A stretch of 14,838 nt of DNA, from the NCBI GenBank assembly GCA_027016055.1, contig JALWBF010000023.1, forward strand, positions 1-14,838. The letters run 5' to 3'. Each line of letters opens with the position of its first letter. Position 1 is the stretch's first letter. Of this stretch, positions 6,089 to 12,465 are shown piece by piece. A model generated the notes under the pieces. It ran no database searches. It was not told where the DNA came from and worked only from the letters and a program-made list of their open reading frames with translations. The stretch comes from Archaeoglobaceae archaeon (GTDB lineage Archaea > Halobacteriota > Archaeoglobi > Archaeoglobales > Archaeoglobaceae). A program made the position numbers and the translations under genes.

Positions 6089-7324
6089 TTATGCCCCAAA
6101 CTTCTTAGCTTTATCAATTAAATCCATTACGATATTCATCAGATCCAAACCTCTGATCCTGCAAAGCCCACCCTTATACGCTTCGAATTCCGAGAAGCTT
6201 TTGACATCATCCACCCTAACATCCTTGTAAACTATCGTTATCGGAACAGGATCGCCCGTATGTTCTTTTGCTGTAACCGGCGTTGAATGATCCGCTGTTA
6301 GGATTAAGCAAACCTTCGAGAAGTCCAGGTTGAGCAAGGGCTCGAAATGCCTGTCGAGCTTCTCTATAAACTCCTTCTTTCCTTCGAAATCCCCATCGTG
6401 CCCAAGTTCATCAGTGGCTTTGAAGTGCAGAAGAACGAAGTCGTGGGTTTCCAAAGCCTTCAAAGCGGCTTCAACCTTCCCCTTTATATTCGTATATCTG
6501 TTGCCTGTAGCCCCCTCAACCTCTATAACATCTCCCTTCAGGATCCTTCCAATTCCCTTTATCAGCGTAGTGCCGGTTACAACCGCAAGCTTCATTCCGT
6601 ATCTCTGCTCGAAAGATGGAATATGCGGAACGACTCCAACTCCTCTCAGCAGTAAAACGTTGGCCTTCGGTAACCCCTTCTTAGCTCTTTCCTCGTTAAG
6701 CGGGTGCTTGTCCAGTATCTCGTGAGCCTTCTCCATGAAGTAATTCACTATTTCGGCAGTTCTCTTAGCGTTCTCATCATCGCTTAAAGGTCTGCACCTC
6801 CAAACCTTTTCCCCAACCTTATGCGGATCCGTATCCGTTATCTTATCCGATAAACCTTCCCCTCTCAAAACCAAAGCTCCTCTGTGCCCGCTACCCCTTC
6901 TGAAGATGAATTCAACCCCAAATTTGCTCAGATCGATATTTTCGTTTACAGCCTTAACCAATTCGTCTGTATCGCTTATCCTTCCGGCCCTCCTGTCAAC
7001 CACGACCTTATCGAAAACGCTTCCCTCACCTTCGACTGTTCCAAAGTTTACTCTGAAGGCTATATCCCCCGGTTTAACCTCAATTCCGGCTCCAGCCGCT
7101 TCTATAGGTCCTCTTCCGGTGTAATACTTGTAGGGGTCGTAACCCAAAAGGGATAGATGACCGGTATCGCTCCCCGGTCTTATTCCGGGAGCTATCGGAT
7201 CCATAATTCCGTTTATACCCATCTCGGCTAATTTATCCATATTCGGCTTCTTCGCAGAGCTGAGCGGCGTTTTTGGCCCCCTGTCGGAGATGCCATCTAC
7301 AACAATTAGAAGAACCTTCTTCAT
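6089..7324 (-). CDS. apgM: 2,3-bisphosphoglycerate-independent phosphoglycerate mutase, archaeal type
   Basis: The 411-residue enzyme interconverts 3- and 2-phosphoglycerate in glycolysis and gluconeogenesis and belongs to the alkaline phosphatase superfamily. Metal and catalytic residues are visible: D10 in LLIVVDGISDRG, catalytic S52 in GSDTGHLSLLGYDP (51-64), D305, H309 and D312 in ATDELGHDGD, D345 and H346 in TADHSTPVT, and H355. RRGSGHRGALV (142-152) is also characteristic. The length is the usual one for ApgM, and nothing looks broken. The ATG at 7324 has a TATA-like gttttaaatc about 26 bp upstream and no ribosome binding site, pointing to a leaderless mRNA. The bactofilin-like gene follows after 2 nt. 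Pyruvate kinase, two enzymatic steps further on in glycolysis, is encoded about 3 kb to the right on the same strand. Confidence 0.97.
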   Translation of the reverse strand: MKKVLLIVVDGISDRGPKTPLSSAKKPNMDKLAEMGINGIMDPIAPGIRPGSDTGHLSLLGYDPYKYYTGRGPIEAAGAGIEVKPGDIAFRVNFGTVEGEGSVFDKVVVDRRAGRISDTDELVKAVNENIDLSKFGVEFIFRRGSGHRGALVLRGEGLSDKITDTDPHKVGEKVWRCRPLSDDENAKRTAEIVNYFMEKAHEILDKHPLNEERAKKGLPKANVLLLRGVGVVPHIPSFEQRYGMKLAVVTGTTLIKGIGRILKGDVIEVEGATGNRYTNIKGKVEAALKALETHDFVLLHFKATDELGHDGDFEGKKEFIEKLDRHFEPLLNLDFSKVCLILTADHSTPVTAKEHTGDPVPITIVYKDVRVDDVKSFSEFEAYKGGLCRIRGLDLMNIVMDLIDKAKKFGA

Positions 7325-7344
7325 ACTTACATCTCACATTTATG

Positions 7345-7356
7345 GATTTAAAACTG
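7345..7356 (-). promoter_or_regulatory. TATA-box-like element of apgM
   Basis: On the minus strand, cagttttaaatc is centred about 26 bp upstream of the apgM ATG. The 20 nt between box and ATG contain no ribosome binding sequence. Confidence 0.5.
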
Positions 7357-7456
7357 TTGCCAAGGTTGTTAGTTCAGGAAATCTCGCCTTGAAAAGCGGG
7401 GATGAATTGTGGAAGGAGCTACCAAAATACAAATTAAAACCTGAAGATTGCACACG

Positions 7457-7474
7457 TGAAAAATCGAAAAGGGG
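7457..7474 (-). terminator. T-rich stretch downstream of the ATPase/nuclease gene
   Basis: Reading leftward 27-44 nt after the stop codon, the minus strand is ccccttttcgatttttca, with T4 and T5 tracts. No hairpin is needed for archaeal T-tract termination, so the call rests only on base composition and position. Confidence 0.3.
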
Positions 7475-7500
7475 TATGTATCCAATATTTGTTTAAATTT

Positions 7501-9507
7501 TTATTTATAATTTAAGCTTTTCCTTAATTCAGATAATGTAAAGACCTTGTGATTGGGAATATCTATTTCTCTATACCTCTCCGCAATTTTGGGGGTTGGG
7601 CATATCGTCCAAACTTCATCGTATCCCTGCCTGAGCCTTCTAACGATCTGCCGTCTATACGTATTCAAATCTTCTTTCAAACCGGTTTCGCACTCGATTG
7701 CTATTCTCCTATTATCGATGTGCGCTATCAAATCCGGCTCGTTAGAGATATCGTAACTTATGTTATTCATCGAAAGCACTTTACAAGTTGAACTGACGAG
7801 TATTCTGTGAAACGGCGATTCCCCTTTATCCTTCAACCAATAATACACGATTCTGATGCCGTTTTCGTTGATAAACTCCGATTTTGATACGATTCCCCGC
7901 GCAACCAGCCTCTTAAATATCCTGCTGATATCGAATTTAAGCCTTGAGTAGTCCTTTCCTAAAACCGGCGATAGATCCTTAGCCATCCTCGTAACGTAGC
8001 CTATCTCGAATTTCGCTAAGTAATCTAATATTGCCTTCTCAACCTTAGCATCGAACTCGGGATCCGGAATGTAGGTCTTATCTAAAACAACCTTACCAGA
8101 GCTTTCGCTCGGTTTTTCGAGATATTCTGGTTCTTTTTCGTATTTCGGAGACAAGAACTCGTAGAGTTCAACTGTCTTACTTCTCTGCTTAATATCGATG
8201 CAAACATACGGTGGCAACTCTGTGACGACATCTACAAGATAGGGATTTATAGCCCTTATAGCATCCAAATCCTCCTTTTTCGTTGTAAAGAATACGAATT
8301 GAGTATCGAACTGATTCAGAACATCTTTATCTATATCCGTCAGATTTTGAGATGCAACGACTAAAATTCCGCCGAAACTTCTGATTTCCCTCGCCATTTC
8401 ATTCAATACTGAACGATAAATCGTTTTTCTTCCCAAAATCCTATGGGCTTCATCGATAAAGATTACGCATTCCCTCCTTTCCCTCTGCAACCTCTTCCAG
8501 ATCATATTTAGGATTAGCTCGGCGAAGAAAGTTTTCTGCTCTTCATTTAAATTTGAAAAGTCCAATACGACGTTCGTTTTGAAATCCCATATCCAGCCAT
8601 CGGAAGAATCGATATCCGGCTTAAGAGACCACCTAACGTTGTTTAAGATCCAATCGATCGTAGACCTTCTTATCGCATCTTCGGTAGCATCGGCAAGAGA
8701 TTCAAGATTGTCGATTAGATCGCTCCAGCTTCTCGAATTTCTCAACGCTTCTCTCAATATCGCCGGAACGCTTGATGCCATTATTCCGACCTTTTCAACT
8801 GGAAAAGTTATAAGAAAAGCCCTTATGAACGTATCTTCATCCTCGAATGCGTTTATTGGAACCTTTGAGACATCCACAACTGTAAAGTTGCTTAGATTCA
8901 ACGTGATATCCCCGGGTTTAAAGGATAGAGCCAAAATAGGTTTATCCTTGAATGCTCTCGTTAGCAGGCTGTTAGATGCATACGTCTTTCCGGAACCGCT
9001 CGATCCGCAAATATATACATTCTTATTCGCTTTATTGCGAAATACACTTCTAACACTCTTCGTTTGCGGCATGAGAAGTATTCTATGCCTTAGCAAACCA
9101 TACCATTCTACAACGGGATAGCTGTTTACGAATCTGTATCTTCCGACGATCTTAACGATCGCATCCGGTCTGTATCCGATGTATAAGCCGAGAGCGAAGT
9201 TTAAGACAATTGGAATTGAAAAATAAGCGGTAATCTGGGTTGGTGTCAGATGATATCCGAACAGACCTGCTAAGAAAATTATAAAAGCGCAAAATCCTTT
9301 CGACCACAATTCCCAAGCCCGATTCCAAAATGCCGTGATCGCTATGTAAATTAGAGCTGGAATCCCGTAGTAAAGCTTTCTGTAGATAAATCCGGTTAGA
9401 AGCAATACCATTACGAAGAGAAATGCGGAATTGTAAATTATGAGTATGAAGTTATCCCAAGTTGGAGCCGGTGGGTTGGCGATGATATTCGTTAGATTAA
9501 TTCCCAT
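7501..9507 (-). CDS. Membrane-anchored VirD4/HerA-like ATPase with winged-helix and PD-(D/E)xK nuclease-like domain
   Basis: The 668-residue protein starts with hydrophobic helices at about 21-41, 47-62, 71-85 and 92-111, like type IV coupling proteins. The motor domain follows: Walker A GSSGSGKT (168-175), Walker B CVIFIDEAHR (347-356) and a sensor Gln in VVASQNL (Q387), the arrangement of VirD4/TraG and HerA hexameric DNA pumps. Residues about 485-560 look like a winged helix (KAILDYLAKFEIGYVTRMAK, then ISRIFKRLVARGIVSKSEF). The C-terminus carries a PD-(D/E)xK-like core: EPDL with D592, then IAIECETG with E605 and E607, and K611. The likely role is pumping or processing DNA at the membrane, either transfer or defence; which one is open. 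No relaxase, VirB4 or pilus gene is in view. The ATG at 9507 has a TATA box 26 bp upstream and a weak gagga 12 nt upstream. Confidence 0.85.
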   Translation of the reverse strand: MGINLTNIIANPPAPTWDNFILIIYNSAFLFVMVLLLTGFIYRKLYYGIPALIYIAITAFWNRAWELWSKGFCAFIIFLAGLFGYHLTPTQITAYFSIPIVLNFALGLYIGYRPDAIVKIVGRYRFVNSYPVVEWYGLLRHRILLMPQTKSVRSVFRNKANKNVYICGSSGSGKTYASNSLLTRAFKDKPILALSFKPGDITLNLSNFTVVDVSKVPINAFEDEDTFIRAFLITFPVEKVGIMASSVPAILREALRNSRSWSDLIDNLESLADATEDAIRRSTIDWILNNVRWSLKPDIDSSDGWIWDFKTNVVLDFSNLNEEQKTFFAELILNMIWKRLQRERRECVIFIDEAHRILGRKTIYRSVLNEMAREIRSFGGILVVASQNLTDIDKDVLNQFDTQFVFFTTKKEDLDAIRAINPYLVDVVTELPPYVCIDIKQRSKTVELYEFLSPKYEKEPEYLEKPSESSGKVVLDKTYIPDPEFDAKVEKAILDYLAKFEIGYVTRMAKDLSPVLGKDYSRLKFDISRIFKRLVARGIVSKSEFINENGIRIVYYWLKDKGESPFHRILVSSTCKVLSMNNISYDISNEPDLIAHIDNRRIAIECETGLKEDLNTYRRQIVRRLRQGYDEVWTICPTPKIAERYREIDIPNHKVFTLSELRKSLNYK

Positions 9508-9527
9508 ACAATTGCAACTATCCTCAT

Positions 9528-9575
9528 AAATTTAAATATTTATATTATGCAAGTTCGGATCGAATCATATTTAAG
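9528..9575. promoter_or_regulatory. Divergent promoters of the ATPase/nuclease and the small membrane protein
   Basis: The minus strand carries aatatttaaattta (9527-9540), centred about 26 bp before the ATG at 9507. The plus strand carries atatttaag (9567-9575), centred 26-28 bp before 9597-9599. The two boxes are about 38 bp apart, so the two genes start divergently from one short region and could be co-regulated. Confidence 0.55.
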
Positions 9576-9598
9576 ATCATTTGAACATATACAGCCAT

Positions 9599-10036
9599 GT
9601 GGAGGTTCGAACCGATAGAAGGTTCGAATTGGAAGCTCTAAGGAGTTGCAAGAAGACTAAGTTGATATTGTCAATCCTTTACATAGCTTCTGCCATCTTT
9701 GGAGTAATTTACGTAAGAACACTGATTTCAAAATACGGATTGAGTTATTACACTATTTGCTGGATTTTATACATCACATACTTTCTCGTTATCCATCCGA
9801 TCGTTTTGCTCTACTTCAAGACAAAACCCAAAACATACAAGGTAACGACTGTCGGAATCATCATCGACGGGCAGAAGATCAAGTGGAGGAACTTCAAAAG
9901 GATATCAATCGAAGATGACCGCATAGTTCTCGAAAAAACGTTCGGAGATCCGCTTGTAATTCCGATAGAGCTGAAGGATGATATATTAAAGTTCGCTCCG
10001 AAGGATTTGGTCAGAACGGGACTCTCTCATCACTGA
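9599..10036 (+). CDS. Small membrane protein with two TM helices and a PH-like soluble domain
   Basis: Counted from GTG 9599 the protein has 145 residues. A charged N-terminus (EVRTDRRFELEALRSCKKTK) leads to hydrophobic helices at about 22-41 and 52-72. A soluble domain of short beta strands follows (TVGIIIDGQKIKWRNFKRI, then IVLEKTFGDPLVIPI), the layout of small bacterial PH-like/YcxB-type membrane proteins. The topology recalls the two proteins at 2537-3546, but no shared sequence motif is evident. The frame is open from TTG 9581 (151 residues). GTG 9599 is preferred because it sits 28 bp after the TATA-like box and no ribosome binding site precedes either codon. The gene diverges from the ATPase/nuclease gene, which suggests a joint role at the membrane, though this is inference. 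Function unknown. Confidence 0.7.
   Translation: MEVRTDRRFELEALRSCKKTKLILSILYIASAIFGVIYVRTLISKYGLSYYTICWILYITYFLVIHPIVLLYFKTKPKTYKVTTVGIIIDGQKIKWRNFKRISIEDDRIVLEKTFGDPLVIPIELKDDILKFAPKDLVRTGLSHH
9604..9628. repeat. Two GGTTCGAA copies just inside the divergent gene
   Basis: GGTTCGAACC (a perfect 10-bp palindrome, 9604-9613) and GGTTCGAA (9621-9628) are spaced 17 bp apart, immediately downstream of the probable start of the small membrane protein. Position and symmetry would suit an operator, but the sequence is also coding, and two copies can arise by chance. Confidence 0.25.
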
Positions 10037-10064
10037 TCAGCAAGGAGGTCCTTCATCATCCCAT

Positions 10065-11462
10065 CTAATCTATCCTGAGTATCCTTATAGTATTTGTCCC
10101 GACTTCCGCCGGCTTGCTTTCAGTGATCATCACGGTGTCCCCGGATTCTATCAACCCCAAATCCCTCAGAAATCTGATAATATCCTCTTCGTCGAAACCA
10201 CCTTCGATCAAAAACGGCTGAACGCCGTATGAAAACATAAGACCGCTACAAGTCTTTTCGTTGTCGCTGAAAGCCAGTATCCACTGCTTCGGCTTGAACC
10301 TCGAAATCAGCCTCGGAGTTCTGCCGGTCTTTGTCGGGGTTACGATGAACTTCACGTCAACTATCTTAAGGGCTTCTATTATCCCGACCGAGATCGCATC
10401 GTTTATAGTTCCTCCCCTTCTTATCTCTTCTATATCTAGAGTAGGTTTCAGATATGATTCGGTCGTTTTCGCTATCTTTGCCATCATCCTGACGGATTCA
10501 ACCGGATATTTGCCGACTGCCGTCTCTTCGGAAAGCATCACAGCATCGCTTCCATCCAAAATCGCGTTCGCAACATCCGTAACTTCAGCCCTCGTAGGCA
10601 TCTTGTCAGTAGTCATCGATTCCAGCATCTGCGTTGCTGTTATTGCCGGCTTCCCCTCGTAATTTGCCTTCCTTATCAGCTTCTTCTGAATTATTGGAAG
10701 TCTCTCGATGGGAATCTCTACGCCTAAATCGCCTCTTGCTATCATTATGCCGTCGGAGGAGCTTAGGATTTCGTCGAAGTTCTTTACCGCATCGACCCTC
10801 TCTATCTTCGCTATTACGAACATCTCCGAACGCCTCTGAATAAACCTCTTAACCCTTATTATGTCGTAAGCGGAGCCTACGAATGAAACGCCAACTGCAT
10901 CGAAACCGAGATCGATCATGAACTTGAGGATCTCGAAATCCCTTTCTGTTAAAGCTTCCAAGGGAAGCTCCGCTTTCGGAACGTTTATACCTTTTCTGCT
11001 GAATATCTTCCCCCTAACCAAAACCCTGCAGATAACTTCCCCGTTTTTGACGTCTTCGACCCTCATCTTTATGTATCCGTCGTTTAGGTAGATTACATCC
11101 CCCTTGCTCACTATCTTTGGAAAATCCTTGAACTCAACCGGAATTTCGGAGTCGTTTCCTTCAACATCCCTTGTCGTAAGCACGACCCTTTGCCCTTTAT
11201 TCAGAACTATCGGCTCCCTCTCGAGCTTTCCTATCCTTATCTTCACCCCGGGCAGATCGCCCAAAATTGCAACCCTTCTCTCAAGCCTTTCGGAAACCGA
11301 TCTTATCCTCTCAAATACCCTCTCGTGCTCTTCAAAAGTTCCGTGGGCGAAGTTTATTCTCGCAATGCTCACTCCAGACTTTATCAATTTCCTCAAAACT
11401 TCCTTAGAATTCGATGAGGGACCTATGGTTGCGATTATCTTCGTCTTGTGATTTGGAAGCAT
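10065..11462 (-). CDS. pyk: Pyruvate kinase, predicted K+-independent type
   Basis: The 465-residue enzyme transfers phosphate from phosphoenolpyruvate to ADP. Family signatures are complete: KTKIIATIGPSS (6-17), SIARINFAHG (32-41), catalytic K219 in FVIAKIERVDAV (215-226), MIARGDLGVEIP (240-251) and ITATQMLESM (274-283), followed by the C-terminal regulatory domain, whose TPTKTGRTPRLISRF (375-389) is typical. At the monovalent-cation site the usual DTKGPEIR reads DLPGVKIR (69-76), with Lys74 replacing the Glu of K+-dependent enzymes, and the Ser of NFSHG is Ala39. This predicts activity without K+. The gene begins 39 bp after the PAC2-family gene; that gap combines a T-rich terminator and a TATA-like ttttaaaa about 21 bp before the ATG. 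It converges with the small membrane protein gene across 28 bp. Confidence 0.97.
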   Translation of the reverse strand: MLPNHKTKIIATIGPSSNSKEVLRKLIKSGVSIARINFAHGTFEEHERVFERIRSVSERLERRVAILGDLPGVKIRIGKLEREPIVLNKGQRVVLTTRDVEGNDSEIPVEFKDFPKIVSKGDVIYLNDGYIKMRVEDVKNGEVICRVLVRGKIFSRKGINVPKAELPLEALTERDFEILKFMIDLGFDAVGVSFVGSAYDIIRVKRFIQRRSEMFVIAKIERVDAVKNFDEILSSSDGIMIARGDLGVEIPIERLPIIQKKLIRKANYEGKPAITATQMLESMTTDKMPTRAEVTDVANAILDGSDAVMLSEETAVGKYPVESVRMMAKIAKTTESYLKPTLDIEEIRRGGTINDAISVGIIEALKIVDVKFIVTPTKTGRTPRLISRFKPKQWILAFSDNEKTCSGLMFSYGVQPFLIEGGFDEEDIIRFLRDLGLIESGDTVMITESKPAEVGTNTIRILRID

Positions 11463-11475
11463 TATCTAAAAATAG

Positions 11476-11499
11476 AGTTTTAAAAATTAAAAAATTAAA
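11476..11499 (-). terminator. T-rich terminator/TATA region between PAC2-family gene and pyk
   Basis: The minus strand reads taattttttaatttttaaaac directly after the PAC2-family stop codon. T6 and T5 tracts could end the upstream operon, and the following tttttaaaa could serve as a TATA box for pyk. The two roles cannot be separated from sequence alone. Confidence 0.45.
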
Positions 11500-11501
11500 G
11501 G

Positions 11502-12281
11502 TTATCTGAAGTATCTCAAATCTTCATCGCTCTTCCACTGCTGCATGGCTGCTTCCTGCATCTCCTTAATCTGGGCTATCAGCCTTTCCATCTCCTTCGC
11601 CCTTTCATCCAGCGCCTCAACGCTGACTTTCAGATTCAGCATCTTCATAAGCACCTCAAGCACAGCTTTGGCGCTCTTCGGATCTACCATGTATCCCGAT
11701 GTAACTCCCATAAGGCATGCCGCTTCTATGCCCTCGAGCTGTGAAACTCCCAAAAGAAGACCGGAAGCTCCTATTATTCCACCACTCGGCTCTCCCCTTT
11801 CTATCCTTACGCCGTAGCTCTTTAGCTCCTCCACGAGCTTAAGACTGTTCGCAGCACCAATTACGTAGGGCTCTTCGACCAGTTTACCCACTCCGTATCC
11901 TCCAAGAGTGTATATTCTCACCGCCCCGAACTTCTTTGCTACTTCTATGTATGCGTTAACAAGCTCGAAGTGTCCTTCGCCGTTCATGCTCTGAAAGTCT
12001 CCTACGAGTATCAGCAAATCGGGTGAATCCCCTTTGGATTTGTAGGCGTAAACCTCGTTCTTCGGCAGTCTTATCGTTCCGTCCTCGTTTACCATAACCT
12101 GAGGCGGGAAATGGTGCGAGTATATCTCCACGACCTTTTCCGCCTTCAGCTCCTTAACGAGATGATCCGCCACGAGCTTTCCCACATGCCCTATACCGGG
12201 CAGACCTTCTATGAATACCGGTTTTTCCAAGCCGACTTCTTCCGGCTGTTTCAAAAATCTGACGTCAACCCTCTTTAACAT
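11502..12281 (-). CDS. PAC2-family proteasome-assembly-chaperone homologue
   Basis: The 259-residue protein shows the PAC2 signature FIEGLPGIGHVGKLVADHLV (23-42), then LLILVGDFQSMN (about 89-100) and YTLGGYGVGKLVEEP, and a helical, charged C-terminal segment. Archaeal members of this group (PbaA/PbaB) are relatives of eukaryotic proteasome assembly chaperones, and PbaB uses a C-terminal HbYX motif to bind the 20S core. Here the chain ends ...DEDLRYFR, so the last three residues Tyr-Phe-Arg resemble that motif but carry Phe instead of Tyr. The start codon lies 17 nt inside the end of nop10, and a strong ggaggtg (12287-12293) precedes it by 5 nt, so translation is coupled. The order aIF2-alpha, nop10, PAC2 is widespread in archaea. 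Which PAC2 type this is remains undecided. Confidence 0.9.
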   Translation of the reverse strand: MLKRVDVRFLKQPEEVGLEKPVFIEGLPGIGHVGKLVADHLVKELKAEKVVEIYSHHFPPQVMVNEDGTIRLPKNEVYAYKSKGDSPDLLILVGDFQSMNGEGHFELVNAYIEVAKKFGAVRIYTLGGYGVGKLVEEPYVIGAANSLKLVEELKSYGVRIERGEPSGGIIGASGLLLGVSQLEGIEAACLMGVTSGYMVDPKSAKAVLEVLMKMLNLKVSVEALDERAKEMERLIAQIKEMQEAAMQQWKSDEDLRYFR

Positions 12282-12465
12282 GATGCCACCTCCCTATATT
12301 GAAAAAGCCTACCTCCTTTCTAAGCATCCTCCTATACTTACCGTATGGATCCTCCGGAGAGAATTTCGGCGGGATCGGCATGTAAGTTTTGTTTCCGCAT
12401 TTTGGGCAAACATCTTTGAGCGTGTATGTTCCGCACTTGGGACACTTCCTCATCCTAACCTTCAT
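12265..12465 (-). CDS. nop10: H/ACA ribonucleoprotein subunit Nop10
   Basis: The 66-residue protein is full length for archaeal Nop10. C8-x2-C11 and C20-x2-C23 (KCPKCGTYTLKDVCPKCG) make the zinc ribbon present in archaeal but not eukaryotic Nop10. PPKFSPEDPYGKYRR (32-46) is the signature that wraps around the Cbf5 pseudouridine synthase. With Cbf5, Gar1 and L7Ae it forms the guide-RNA complex that pseudouridylates rRNA. The ATG overlaps the aIF2-alpha stop codon by 4 nt (ATGA), with gaggga about 7 nt upstream. Its last codons (GRWHHVKEG) contain the ribosome binding site of the next gene. Confidence 0.96.
   Translation of the reverse strand: MKVRMRKCPKCGTYTLKDVCPKCGNKTYMPIPPKFSPEDPYGKYRRMLRKEVGFFNIGRWHHVKEG
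12287..12293 (-). promoter_or_regulatory. Strong Shine-Dalgarno inside nop10 for the PAC2-family gene
   Basis: GGAGGTG on the minus strand, encoded within the Gly-Arg-Trp codons near the end of nop10, lies 5 nt upstream of the ATG at 12281. It fixes this start and shows that internal operon genes use ribosome binding sites here. Confidence 0.75.

Larger units (their letters stand above)
7325..7500. other. 176-bp gap between apgM and the ATPase gene
   Basis: Besides the apgM promoter, this gap holds a plus-strand open frame at about 7363-7496 (SSGNLALKSGDELWKEL and onwards to PIFV) with protein-like composition. Its only in-frame ATG lies inside apgM on the other strand (7290). It may be the remnant of a small gene, but no complete gene can be supported. 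On the minus strand, ccccttttcgatttttca (7457-7474) could terminate the ATPase gene. Confidence 0.3.

Noticed and set aside
6330..6725. 131-codon plus-strand open frame opposite apgM
   Set aside because: It is antisense to conserved phosphatase-superfamily motifs of apgM; its low-complexity Ser/Pro content is a mirror of Lys/Gly codons.
8579..9121. 180-codon plus-strand open frame opposite the ATPase/nuclease gene
   Set aside because: It lies wholly antisense to the motor domain, where Walker A and B motifs prove the minus strand is coding. It has no promoter-like box, and its Ser/Leu-rich composition is typical of a reverse-strand shadow.
7501..9507. Integrated conjugative element or plasmid
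   Set aside because: Only one coupling-type ATPase is present. No relaxase, VirB4, integrase, att repeat or replication gene was found in the window.
10040..10056. aaggaggtcctt between the small membrane protein and pyk as ribosome binding site or hairpin
   Set aside because: No start codon follows at a workable distance on either strand, and the inverted repeat leaves a loop of only 2 nt.
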